From CAVZTA01 sp963778025 (lineage in GTDB: Bacteria; Chloroflexota; Limnocylindria; Limnocylindrales; CSP1-4), in NCBI GenBank assembly GCA_963778025.1, contig CAVZTA010000018.1:1-64000 (forward strand): a DNA stretch of 64,000 nt. The letters are read 5' to 3'. Of this stretch, positions 1-8,400 are shown one piece after another. The notes under the pieces were generated by a model. That model saw only the letters and a program-made list of their open reading frames with translations, was not told the origin of the DNA and did no database searches. The position numbers were made by a program, and so were the translations under genes. The first letter of the stretch is position 1. The number at the start of each line of letters is the position of its first letter.

Positions 1-27
1 TGCGCCGTCGGGGTCTCCGACGGCGCA
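1..27 (-). terminator. terminator-like hairpin downstream of the GerMN lipoprotein gene
   Basis: Positions 1-11 and 17-27 form a perfect 11-bp inverted repeat around a 5-nt loop. It lies 26 bp beyond the stop of the minus-strand GerMN lipoprotein gene, the last gene of its operon. Any U-tract would fall outside the window, so intrinsic termination is inferred from the stem alone. Confidence 0.55.
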
Positions 28-53
28 GCGGGTCGCGGTGCGACGGGGCCGGG

Positions 54-1073
54 TCAGCCGGACGGCGTGAGCCACACCGGGTAGTCGCGGATGTCCTGCG
101 GGGTGCCGTCCTTGGCGGAGCGGTCATACACGCGGAGCGTGCCCCACTGCGCCTTGGTCACGGTGTACGGGAGCGTGAAGTCGAAGGACCCCCAGCAACC
201 GGTCCCGCAGGTCGCCATCTCCATCCGGTCGATGAGGGTCTTGCCGTTCGCATCCATGATCCGGCCGCGGAACGTGGCCTCGAAGACGTTGGACAGCCCC
301 GTGATGTGGGCGCTGCTCGACTGCGCCGCGCCCCACGCCGGGCGGTCGACGAAGATCGGCGCCACCTGGTCGCGGTACATGACGCGCGTCTGGGGCTTGT
401 CCAGCGCGACGCCTTCACCGCCGAACTCGTCGACCGGCTGGCCATCGAGCAGGACGGTCACCGCCTTGACGTTCGAGAACTGCGTGAGCGTGTAGACGAC
501 CTGGGCGAGCCGGCCACGGACGGAGGCGCTGCCGCCGCCGCTCTCGAACTCGCGTGACAGGTCGACCGTGGCGATGCCGTTCTCGATGGAGATGTTGAGG
601 AGCGTCACGCCGTCGGGGACGGCGGTCACGATCTTCGGCGAGGCGTTCGCCTCCTTGGCGATCGGGCCCGCGAGGAGGGCGTTCATCGCGGCGCGCGCGA
701 CGGCCTTCGTCTGGGGGATCTCGCGGAGGACCGGGACGAGGAAGGGTCCGTCACCGGCCGGGTCCTCGAGGAGGAAGTAGGCGCGGACGATCGTGGTACC
801 GACCGGGCTGGCCGTCGGGGCGACGGTGGGCGTCGGCGTCGGGCTCGGCGGCTCCTCCGACGGGGAGTCGCTCGGCGTGACCGAGGGCTCCACGGTCGGC
901 GACTCGCTGCTGCCGGGCGTGGGGTCGGGGGAGCCGGTGTCGACGGATGCCGCCGGCGTGCCGGGCGGCGGCGGGATGGTGCCGGCATCCCCGACGCTGG
1001 GGCCGCAGGCGGTGAGGAGCGTGGCGACGGCGAGAAGCGCCACGACACCGAGGTGACGGTGCTGGGTGGTCAT
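54..1073 (-). CDS. GerMN/Gmad2-domain lipoprotein, LpqB-like position
   Basis: This 339-aa exported lipoprotein starts with a signal peptide ending in the lipobox LTAC (Cys23). A Pro/Ser/Thr-rich linker follows to about residue 93. A GerMN domain spans about 95-215 (FLVPVLREI, the NISIENGIATVDLS strand pair), and a Gmad2-type immunoglobulin-like domain runs to the C-terminus (ATFRGRIMDANG, FDFTLPYTV). GerMN domains occur in spore-germination proteins and in actinobacterial LpqB, which modulates the MtrB kinase. The gene lies 8 bp downstream of a histidine kinase gene in a regulator-kinase-lipoprotein operon, so a role as extracytoplasmic accessory of that kinase is inferred. Unlike LpqB, it has no beta-propeller. 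The domain calls are solid; the partnership is inference. Confidence 0.85.
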   Translation of the reverse strand: MTTQHRHLGVVALLAVATLLTACGPSVGDAGTIPPPPGTPAASVDTGSPDPTPGSSESPTVEPSVTPSDSPSEEPPSPTPTPTVAPTASPVGTTIVRAYFLLEDPAGDGPFLVPVLREIPQTKAVARAAMNALLAGPIAKEANASPKIVTAVPDGVTLLNISIENGIATVDLSREFESGGGSASVRGRLAQVVYTLTQFSNVKAVTVLLDGQPVDEFGGEGVALDKPQTRVMYRDQVAPIFVDRPAWGAAQSSSAHITGLSNVFEATFRGRIMDANGKTLIDRMEMATCGTGCWGSFDFTLPYTVTKAQWGTLRVYDRSAKDGTPQDIRDYPVWLTPSG

Positions 1074-1081
1074 GACGGGCC

Positions 1082-2545
1082 TCAGGAAGCGGGTTCCATC
1101 TGCGGCGCAGCCTCGCCCGCCTCGGTGTCGGCCAGCGCACCCGGCGGTAACCGTTCGGTGACAGGGAGACGGAGCGTGAACACGAGCCCGCCGCCCGGTC
1201 GTTCGCGCGCGCTGAGCGAGCCGCCGAGGAGCGCGGCGTGCTCGGCGGCGATGGCCAGCCCGAGGCCGCTGCCGCCGGGCCGCGACGCATCGGCCTTGGC
1301 GAAGCGTTCGAACAGCCCGGGCAGGCGGTCGGCGGGGACACCCGGTCCGCGGTCCGCCACCTCGAGGAGCACCGCATCCCGCCCGTCGCGGCCGAGCGAG
1401 ACGTCGACCGCCGCGCCGGGGGCGTGCTCGCGCGCGTTGTCCAGCAGGTTGCCCAGGATCCGGTCCAGGCGGCGAGGGTCGGTCTGCACGATGAGCTCCG
1501 GATCGCGTGCCTGGAGCGTCGCCGCGGGCAGGCGGGCGGCGATCGTCGCCCGCACGAGACGGACGAGATCGATCTCCGTGAGCAGGATCTGCTCCGCGTG
1601 GGCGTCGAACCGCGACAGCTCCATGAGGTCCTCGACGAGCACCCGCAGGCGCCCGACATCGGTCACCAGGAGCTCGGCGGGCCGCCGGGCGTCCGGCGGC
1701 AGGTCCGGGAGTCGGGCCTCGAGCAGCGAGGCCTCTGCGACGAGCGCGGTGAGCGGCGTCCGCAGCTCGTGCGACACGTCCGCCACGAACCGCTTGTTCT
1801 GGGTCTGGGACGTCTCGAGGTTCGCGATCGTCCCCTCGAGGGTGGCCGCCATCGCGTCGATGCTGGACGTCAGCCGGCCCAGCTCGTCCTTCCGGCCGAG
1901 ACCGATGCGCGTCGACAGGTCGCCCGCCTCGATCCGGTTCGCGGCCCGAGCCGCGGCATCGACCGGTCGCAGGATCCCGCGCGCGATGAACCCGGCCGCG
2001 AGCACCGCCACGAGGATGAGGAGCAGGGCCCCGCCGCCCAGACCGAGGCGGAACTGGGCCAGCGCCTCGTCGATCGAGGCCGCCTCGGAGACGAAGAAGA
2101 ACGTCGGTCCGCCGCCGGCCGGCCGGCCGCCGAACACGAGGATCGGCCGGCCCTCAGGGTCGTGGGACCACGCCCAGCCGAGCTGCCCCGCATCGACGAT
2201 CCGCCGCAGGTCGTCGGGGATCTCGGTCGCCGCGAGGGGCGCGGGGTCGGCCCACGGTTCGCCGGCCGGGAACTCCACGATGGTCCCGCCCTCTCGAGGC
2301 GAGCGGAACACGAGTTGCGCCGGCAGCGGACTCGCCTCGAACGCGGCGAGGTCCGTGCCGGGGCCAAGCTCGGCGGCCGGCCAGAGCACTGACAGGTTGA
2401 ACACCGCCTGGTTGCGCGCGTCGTTCCAGAGCCGGTCGTGCAGGGACGCATCGACGAACGCGTAGGCCCCGATGCCCAGCACGGCCGCGGTCAGGGCGAC
2501 GAGCGCGACGAGCGTGAGCGAGAGCCGGGCGCGCAGCCCGCCCAT
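1082..2545 (-). CDS. membrane sensor histidine kinase (MtrB-like)
   Basis: Two-component sensor kinase. It has an N-terminal membrane segment (LTLVALVALTAAVLGIGAYA), an extracytoplasmic sensor of about 130 residues, a second membrane segment, then HAMP (GILRPVDAAARAANRIEAGD). HisKA follows with the H-box VSHELRTPLTAL (His about 259), then a HATPase domain with N box (NLLDNAREHAPG), G1 (DRGPGVP) and G2 (GGSGLGLAIA). I chose ATG 2545 because it places a short basic tail before the first membrane helix. An in-frame GTG at 2608 would overlap the regulator gene and add 21 residues; neither start has a clear Shine-Dalgarno. It sits directly after its cognate OmpR-type regulator and before the GerMN lipoprotein. 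Confidence 0.9.
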   Translation of the reverse strand: MGGLRARLSLTLVALVALTAAVLGIGAYAFVDASLHDRLWNDARNQAVFNLSVLWPAAELGPGTDLAAFEASPLPAQLVFRSPREGGTIVEFPAGEPWADPAPLAATEIPDDLRRIVDAGQLGWAWSHDPEGRPILVFGGRPAGGGPTFFFVSEAASIDEALAQFRLGLGGGALLLILVAVLAAGFIARGILRPVDAAARAANRIEAGDLSTRIGLGRKDELGRLTSSIDAMAATLEGTIANLETSQTQNKRFVADVSHELRTPLTALVAEASLLEARLPDLPPDARRPAELLVTDVGRLRVLVEDLMELSRFDAHAEQILLTEIDLVRLVRATIAARLPAATLQARDPELIVQTDPRRLDRILGNLLDNAREHAPGAAVDVSLGRDGRDAVLLEVADRGPGVPADRLPGLFERFAKADASRPGGSGLGLAIAAEHAALLGGSLSARERPGGGLVFTLRLPVTERLPPGALADTEAGEAAPQMEPAS

Positions 2546-2579
2546 CGTCAGCGGTCGCCCGGCCGGGGCGGGGTCGTCG

Positions 2580-3269
2580 TCACGGGCGCATCGCCTTGTA
2601 GCCGACACCCCGCACGGTCAGGATGAGCTCCGGGTTGGCGGCGTCGCGCTCGACCTTGGCGCGCAGCCGCCCCACCGCCACGTCCACGAGGCGCGAGTCG
2701 CCGAGGAAGTCGTAGCCCCACACGCCGTCGAGGAGCTGCTCGCGCGAGAACACCTGGCCGGGCCGCCGGGCGAGCTCCACGAGGACGTCGAACTCGGTGC
2801 GGGTGAGCGGGATCGCCGTCCCGTCGCGGTCGACGGTGCGCGCCGGGACGTCGATGCGCAGCGGACCCAGGCGCAGCACGTCCGACTCGGCCGGCGTCGG
2901 CTCTCGCGCGCGCCGCCGCAGCGCCGCGCGCACCCGAGCGATGAGGACCGCCATCTCGAACGGCTTCGTGACGTAGTCGTCGGCGCCGGACTCGAGCCCG
3001 ACGACGACGTCGATCGTGTCACCGCGGGCGGTCAGCATCACGACCGGCACGGTCGAGTCACGCCGGATCTCGCGGCACACCTCGAGGCCGTCCATCCGCG
3101 GCAGCATCACGTCGAGCAGGACGAGGTCCGGCTGCTCCGAGCGCGCCTTGGCGAGCCCTTCGACGCCATCGACCGCCGTCGTCACCTCGAACCCCGCGCC
3201 GCGCAGGCCGAGGGCGGTGATCTCGCGGATCGACGCGTCGTCCTCGACGAGCAGGATCCGGCCGTCCAT
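2580..3269 (-). CDS. OmpR-family response regulator (MtrA-like)
   Basis: This 229-aa DNA-binding response regulator has a receiver domain at residues 1-120. It carries the acidic pair D10/D11, phosphoacceptor D53 (LVLLDVMLP), T80 and K102 (DDYVTKPFE). A winged-helix trans_reg_C domain covers about 135-227 (TRTEFDVLVELARRPG, VRGVGYKA). The ATG at 3269 shares bases with the TGA stop of the upstream serine hydrolase gene (ATGA), implying translational coupling and fixing this start over a longer upstream reading. The receiver and winged-helix sequences resemble actinobacterial MtrA, and the lipoprotein-containing operon supports that comparison. Target genes cannot be read from this window. Confidence 0.93.
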   Translation of the reverse strand: MDGRILLVEDDASIREITALGLRGAGFEVTTAVDGVEGLAKARSEQPDLVLLDVMLPRMDGLEVCREIRRDSTVPVVMLTARGDTIDVVVGLESGADDYVTKPFEMAVLIARVRAALRRRAREPTPAESDVLRLGPLRIDVPARTVDRDGTAIPLTRTEFDVLVELARRPGQVFSREQLLDGVWGYDFLGDSRLVDVAVGRLRAKVERDAANPELILTVRGVGYKAMRP

Positions 3270-4891
3270 CAGTCGGCCACGCGGTGGTACGGCCATCCGG
3301 ACAGGTGCGCGCGCCGGCTCTTGCCCTCGTGGAGCAGGTCGAAGCGGACCCGTTCCGGACCGCCGGCGTCGTCGCCCAGCCGGAACGAGCCGTCGCCGAG
3401 CGGGACGAGCGGCTGCTCCGGCTCCGCGCCGTCGGGGGTGTCGGGGAACAGGAGCCACAGCCGGTCACCCCGCAGGACGATGCGGAAGAGCGGGGTCCAC
3501 GGGCTGAACGAGCGGTAGGTGCCGACATGGGCGTGCAGCGCCGGGTCGGGATCGGGGAGCGCTCGCGGGCTCGCGCCGTCGCGCACGTAGCGCGTGCCCC
3601 CATGCCACAGCTCGAGGGCAGCCTGGCCGTCCGCGCCGCGGTCCGCACGCAGCAGGAACCGATCCCACGCAGGGTGCGGCGCGAGGTGGTGGTCGTCGTC
3701 CCACGACTCGAGCTCGATCAACTCGTCGTCGATGCGCATCGAGAGTCGCCCGTCGGCAGCGACCAGGTCGAACGTCGTCGTCCCGGCCACGGCCCGCCAT
3801 CGGCCGGTGAGCTCGTCCTGATGGCCGGCTCCCACCTCGGTCGGCGTCGCCTCGCGTGGGTCCGGCCCGTCCCGGAGCTCGCGGGCCGTCGCGATCAGCA
3901 GGCGCGAGAGCTGCCCGGGCGAGCCGTAGCCGTTCATCAGCACGATCGCACCGAGGCCGCTCTCCGGCTCGATCGAGAGCATCGCGACGTAGCCCACCAT
4001 CCCGCCGGTATGGCCGACGAACGTCCGCCCGCCGACCACGCGGGTCCCGAGCGCGAAGCCGTAGCCGAACCCGTCGTCGACGGGGACCGGTTCGACCATC
4101 CGCTCCCAGGCGGCCGTGCTCACGAGGCCGTCGCCGCGCCGCAGCAGCAGCCGCGCGAAGATCGCCATGTCCGCGGCGGTCGAGGCGATCGACCCATCCG
4201 CGGTGTCGGTCTCGAGCCAGGTCGCGGCGACGAGCGGCATGCCCGGGTGCCCGATGCGGTCGTCGGCCCAGGCATGCCCGACGGCGAGCCGCGCACGGCC
4301 GTCGTTCGTGATCGACGGCGCGGTGTCGGACATCCCGAGCGGCTCGAGGATCCGCCGCCGGATGACCTCGGGGTACGGCCGCCCGTCGACCGCTTCGAGG
4401 ACCAGACCCAGCGTCTTGTAGCCGACGTTCGAGTAGTGGAAGCGCTCGCCCGGCCGGGCGCTGGGGGTGAGGTCGCGCAGGGCCCAGACCTGCCCGAACG
4501 CGTCCGGCGAGCCATCGATGCCGGCGGTGATCCCGGAGCGATGGCGCAGCAGGTGCTCGAGCGTGATGGGCTCGTCGCCCGGGACGCGGAACCAGGGGAG
4601 GTGGCGGGTCACCGGGTCGCCCGGATCGAGCCGGCCCTCGTCCGCGAGCTGCATCAGCGCCAGCGCGGTGAACGTCTTGCCGATGGAGCCGATCTCGAAC
4701 CGGTGGTCGGGCCGGACCGGTGTCCCACTCGCGCGTTCGGCGTCGCCCGCGCACGCGACCAGCAGCGTCCGGTCGCGATCCGTGATGGCGGCCGCGATCC
4801 CGGGCGTGCGTCCCTCGGCGAGCGCGGCGGCGAGCAGCGCGTCGGCGCGCTCGGCAAGGCCTTCGATCGAGGCGACAGGCGTGACGGTCAC
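3269..4891 (-). CDS. serine hydrolase, beta-lactamase/class C PBP fold
   Basis: A 540-aa member of the beta-lactamase family (PF00144). Catalytic motifs are all present: SxxK as SIGK at residues 69-72, YxN as YSN in FHYSNVGYKTLG, and an HTGG motif (GHTGGMVGYVAM) in the KTG position. After about residue 350 comes a C-terminal beta-rich region of the type seen in long family members. No signal peptide is visible, so the protein may act in the cytosol as an esterase or peptidase. The GTG start at 4891 overlaps the TGA of the metallopeptidase gene (GTGA), and the stop overlaps the regulator start. The substrate is unknown; beta-lactamase activity is unlikely for this architecture. Confidence 0.85.
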   Translation of the reverse strand: MTVTPVASIEGLAERADALLAAALAEGRTPGIAAAITDRDRTLLVACAGDAERASGTPVRPDHRFEIGSIGKTFTALALMQLADEGRLDPGDPVTRHLPWFRVPGDEPITLEHLLRHRSGITAGIDGSPDAFGQVWALRDLTPSARPGERFHYSNVGYKTLGLVLEAVDGRPYPEVIRRRILEPLGMSDTAPSITNDGRARLAVGHAWADDRIGHPGMPLVAATWLETDTADGSIASTAADMAIFARLLLRRGDGLVSTAAWERMVEPVPVDDGFGYGFALGTRVVGGRTFVGHTGGMVGYVAMLSIEPESGLGAIVLMNGYGSPGQLSRLLIATARELRDGPDPREATPTEVGAGHQDELTGRWRAVAGTTTFDLVAADGRLSMRIDDELIELESWDDDHHLAPHPAWDRFLLRADRGADGQAALELWHGGTRYVRDGASPRALPDPDPALHAHVGTYRSFSPWTPLFRIVLRGDRLWLLFPDTPDGAEPEQPLVPLGDGSFRLGDDAGGPERVRFDLLHEGKSRRAHLSGWPYHRVAD

Positions 4892-5331
4892 GGCGGCACG
4901 GTAGCGCAGCCTTGCGCGATCGGTGTAGGCGCTCCTACCGGCGTCGCTCCGCGCTCCAGCTCGCGGAGGCGATCGTCGGAGATCCCGAAGTGGTGCGCGA
5001 CCTCGTGGCGGACGGTGTCGATGACGGCCTCGCGCTGCGAGGCCAGGTCGTGATGCCGCCGGGTCAGCGGTCCGCGGAAGATCGTGATCTTGGCCGGGAT
5101 CGGCACGTTCTCGGCGCCGTACGCGGTTCGCGCCACACCCTGGTAGAGCCCGTACAGGCCACGGGCGTTGACGGCCGCGAGCTGCTCCGGCGTGGCCTCG
5201 TCCTGGATGACGATCGCGACGCCGCCAAGGTGCACGCGAAACGCCTCCGGGAGCCCATCGAGCGCCTCGAGCACCCAGTCCTCGAACGGATCGTCGACGG
5301 GTCCGACGGCGTCCGGCGAGGCCACGTCCAT
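4888..5331 (-). CDS. small zincin-like metallopeptidase (PF06262 type)
   Basis: A 147-aa protein with the zinc motif HEVAHHFG (HExxH) at about residues 115-122, followed by ISDDRLREL. This is the pattern of the minimal zincin family (PF06262), whose members are small, soluble and of unknown substrate. The preceding conserved stretch PIPAKITIFRGPL also matches that family. The ATG at 5331 is chosen because a TACGGT box lies exactly 6 nt upstream, which would make the transcript leaderless. It heads the five-gene minus-strand operon ending with the GerMN lipoprotein and is divergent from dnaE, 73 bp away. Confidence 0.82.
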   Translation of the reverse strand: MDVASPDAVGPVDDPFEDWVLEALDGLPEAFRVHLGGVAIVIQDEATPEQLAAVNARGLYGLYQGVARTAYGAENVPIPAKITIFRGPLTRRHHDLASQREAVIDTVRHEVAHHFGISDDRLRELERGATPVGAPTPIAQGCATVPP

Positions 5332-5337
5332 CGGCGG

Positions 5338-5343
5338 ACCGTA
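5338..5343 (-). promoter_or_regulatory. predicted -10 box of the zincin-kinase operon, leaderless spacing
   Basis: On the minus strand TACGGT is followed by exactly 6 nt (CCGCCG) and then the ATG at 5331. A start site about 7 nt beyond a -10 element would put the 5' end of the mRNA at the start codon. The same geometry recurs at polA, uvrB, uvrA and the gene at 54822. No convincing -35 is seen. Confidence 0.45.
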
Positions 5344-5389
5344 GCATCCCGCGGCGCGATCGACGCATCGGTCGGGATCACCGGGCCGG

Positions 5390-5395
5390 TACCAT
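5390..5395 (+). promoter_or_regulatory. predicted -10 box of dnaE
   Basis: TACCAT lies 9 nt before the GTG start of dnaE, with no Shine-Dalgarno in between, which suggests an mRNA with little or no 5' leader. The divergent zincin promoter is about 45 bp away. Confidence 0.35.
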
Positions 5396-5404
5396 CGGGG
5401 TCCC

Positions 5405-8400
5405 GTGACGACCCTGGCGCCCAACGACTTCACCCATCTGCACGTCCACTCGGAGTTCAGCCTTCTCGACGGGCTGGGGCGCATCACCGATCTCGTCGAC
5501 ACGGCCGCGAAGCACGGCTTCGACAGCCTCGCCCTCACCGATCACGGCGCGCTCTACGGGGCGGTCGCGTTCTACCAGGCGACGACGAAGGTCGGCATCA
5601 AGCCCATCATCGGGGTCGAGACGTACGTCGCGCGCCGGTCGATGCTCGACAAGGAAGGCAAGGCCGACAGCCAGCCCTTCCACCTCATCCTCCTCGCGAC
5701 GGACTTCACGGGCTACCGGAACCTCACCCGGCTGGTGACCGACGCGCACGTCGACGGCTACTACTACAAGCCCCGCATCGACCGTGAGCGGCTCGCGAAG
5801 TACAGCCAGGGTCTGGTGGGCCTCAGTGCCTGCCTCGGCGGGGAGATCCCGAAGGCGCTCGAGGTCGAGGACTGGGAGCTCGCCCGCAAGCTCGCCGGTG
5901 AGTACGGCGACATCTTCGGCAGGGACCGCTTCTTCCTCGAGCTCCAGGACCACGGCATCCCGGAGCAGCGCCGGCTGAACGAGCAGCTGCTGCGTCTGGG
6001 GCCCGAGACGGGCCTGCCGCTGGTCGTCACCAACGACCTGCACTACGTCCACCGCCAGCAGCACGAGGCACACGACGTCCTGCTGTGCGTCGGCACGGGC
6101 AACAACCTCGACACCCCGAACCGCCTGAAGTTCGAGACGGAGGACTTCTACCTGAAGTCCGCGGCCGAGATGGCGGCCCTGTTCCCGGACCAGCGGGACG
6201 CGCTGCTCGCCACGCGGCGCATCGCCGAGATGGTCGACCTGGAGCTGCCGCTGGGGCAGCTGCGCATCCCGCACTTCCCGGTCCCCGACGGCGAGACCGT
6301 CGACACCTGGCTGACGAAGGAGTGCCAGCGCGGGCTGGAGCAGCGCTATGCGACGGTCACGCCGGAGCTCCAGGCGCGGCTCGACTACGAGCTCGGCGTC
6401 ATCTGCTCGATGGGCTACGCGGGCTACTTCCTGATCGTCGCCGACTTCGTGCGCTTCGCCCGCGAGCAGGGGATCGCGACGACCTGCCGGGGCAGCGCGC
6501 CGGGCAGCATCGTCACGTACACGCTGGGCATCACGCCGGTCGACCCGATCCTCTACGGGCTGCCGTTCGAGCGGTTCCTCAACCCCGACCGCGTGACGAT
6601 GCCCGACATCGACGTCGACTTCGAGGACGAGCGACGGGACGAGGTCATCAACTACGTCAGTCGCAAGTACGGCCAGGACCACGTCGCCCAGATCATCACG
6701 TTCGGCACGATGCTCGCCCGGGCCGCGATCCGCGACGTCGGCCGGGTGATGGGCATGGGCTACGGCGACGTCGACCGCATCGCCAAAGCGGTGCCGGACC
6801 AGCTCGGGATCAGGCTCGACGAGGCGATCGCGCAAAGCCCGCAGCTGCGCGAGATGCATGACGGCGATCCGCAGATCTCCAAGCTGCTGGACCTCGCCCG
6901 CCAGCTCGAGGGCGTCGCGCGCAACGCGAGCACGCACGCCGCGGGGGTCGTCATCTCGCGCGAGCCGCTCACGGAGCTGATGGCGCTCCAGAAGGCGACC
7001 AACTCGGACGCGCTCATGACCCAGTACGAGATGCATGCCATCGAGGCGCTCGGGCTGCTCAAGTTCGACTTCCTCGGGCTGTCGAACCTGACGATCCTGC
7101 GCCAGGCCGTGGATCTCATCCGCGAGCACCACGGCGCGTCCATCGACCTCGACCGGATCCCGCTCGACGACGCGAAGACGTTCGAGCTGCTGGCCTCGGG
7201 CGAGACGACCGGCATCTTCCAGCTCGAGTCGGCGGGCATGCGCCGCTACATCCGCGAGCTGCGCCCGACGTCGGTCTACGACCTGGCGGCGATGGTCGCC
7301 CTCTACCGACCAGGCCCGATGGACAACATCCCGGCGTACATCCGCCGGAAGCATGGCCAGGAGCCGGTCTCGTTCCTCCACCCGCTGCTCGAGCCCTATC
7401 TGGACAAGACCTACGGGATCTTCGTGTACCAGGAGGACATCATGGCCGCGGCCATGGCCCTCGGCGGGTTCACCGGCCCCGAGGCCGACACGCTGGGCTA
7501 CGCGATCCGCAAGAAGAAGTCGAGCGTCCTCCGCGCCCAGAAGGAGAAGTTCGTCAGCCAGGCCGCGGGGCGCGGCGTCGAGCCGCAGGTCATCGACGCG
7601 GTGTTCAAGGCGTTCGAGCCGTTCGAGCGCTACGGGTTCAACAAGGCACACGCCACCTGCTACGGGCTGATCGCGTACCAGACGGCCTACCTCAAGGCCA
7701 ACCACACGGTCCCGTACATGACCGCGGTCCTGTCCGCGTTCCGCGACAACGCGGAGAAGGTCGCCGCGGCGATCGCCGAGTGCCGGCGGATGGGCATCGA
7801 CGTCCGCCCGCCGGACGTCCATCGGAGCGGTCTCCACTTCACGGTCGAGGGCGAAGCGATCCGGTTCGGCCTGCTGGCGGTGAAGAACGTCGGCGAGGGC
7901 GCGATCGAGTCGATCATCGCCGCGCGCGACGAGGGCGGGCCGTTCAAGTCCCTGGCTGACCTGTGCACCCGCATCGACCTTCGCCTCGCGAACCGCAAGG
8001 TGCTGGAGTCGCTCGCCAAGGTCGGCGCGCTGGATGCCGTGGGACATCCGGCCCAGATCCTCCTGGGGCTGGACGACGCGCTGGCCACGGGTCAGGCGGC
8101 GCAGCGCGACCGCATCAGCGGGCAGACGTCACTGTTCGAGATGGGCGGTGAGGACCTCCAGATCCTCGAGCGACCGCTCCCGGTCACGCCCGACACGCCG
8201 GTCCGCGAGCGGCTCCGCTGGGAGAAGGAGCTCCTCGGCCTGTACCTCTCCGGACACCCGATGGGTGAGGTCGCGAACGCGATCAGTGCGTATACGCAGA
8301 CCTACAGCGGGGATCTCCGCTCCGACGCCTCGCTCGACGGTCAGCGCGTGGTCCTCGGCGGCATCGTGACGGGCGTGCGCGTGGTGCTCACGAAGGCCAG

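Noticed and set aside
1053..2465. Long open frames on the plus strand opposite the histidine kinase (and similar frames opposite dnaE, uvrB, ABC-F and cyd genes)
   Set aside because: They are antisense shadows produced by high GC: Arg/Ser/Pro/Ala-rich, no domains, no ribosome-binding sites, and they cover genes with strong family matches.
3269..4891. Antibiotic-resistance beta-lactamase
   Set aside because: No signal peptide, a long extra C-terminal domain and an HTGG in place of KTG point to the esterase/peptidase side of the PF00144 family.
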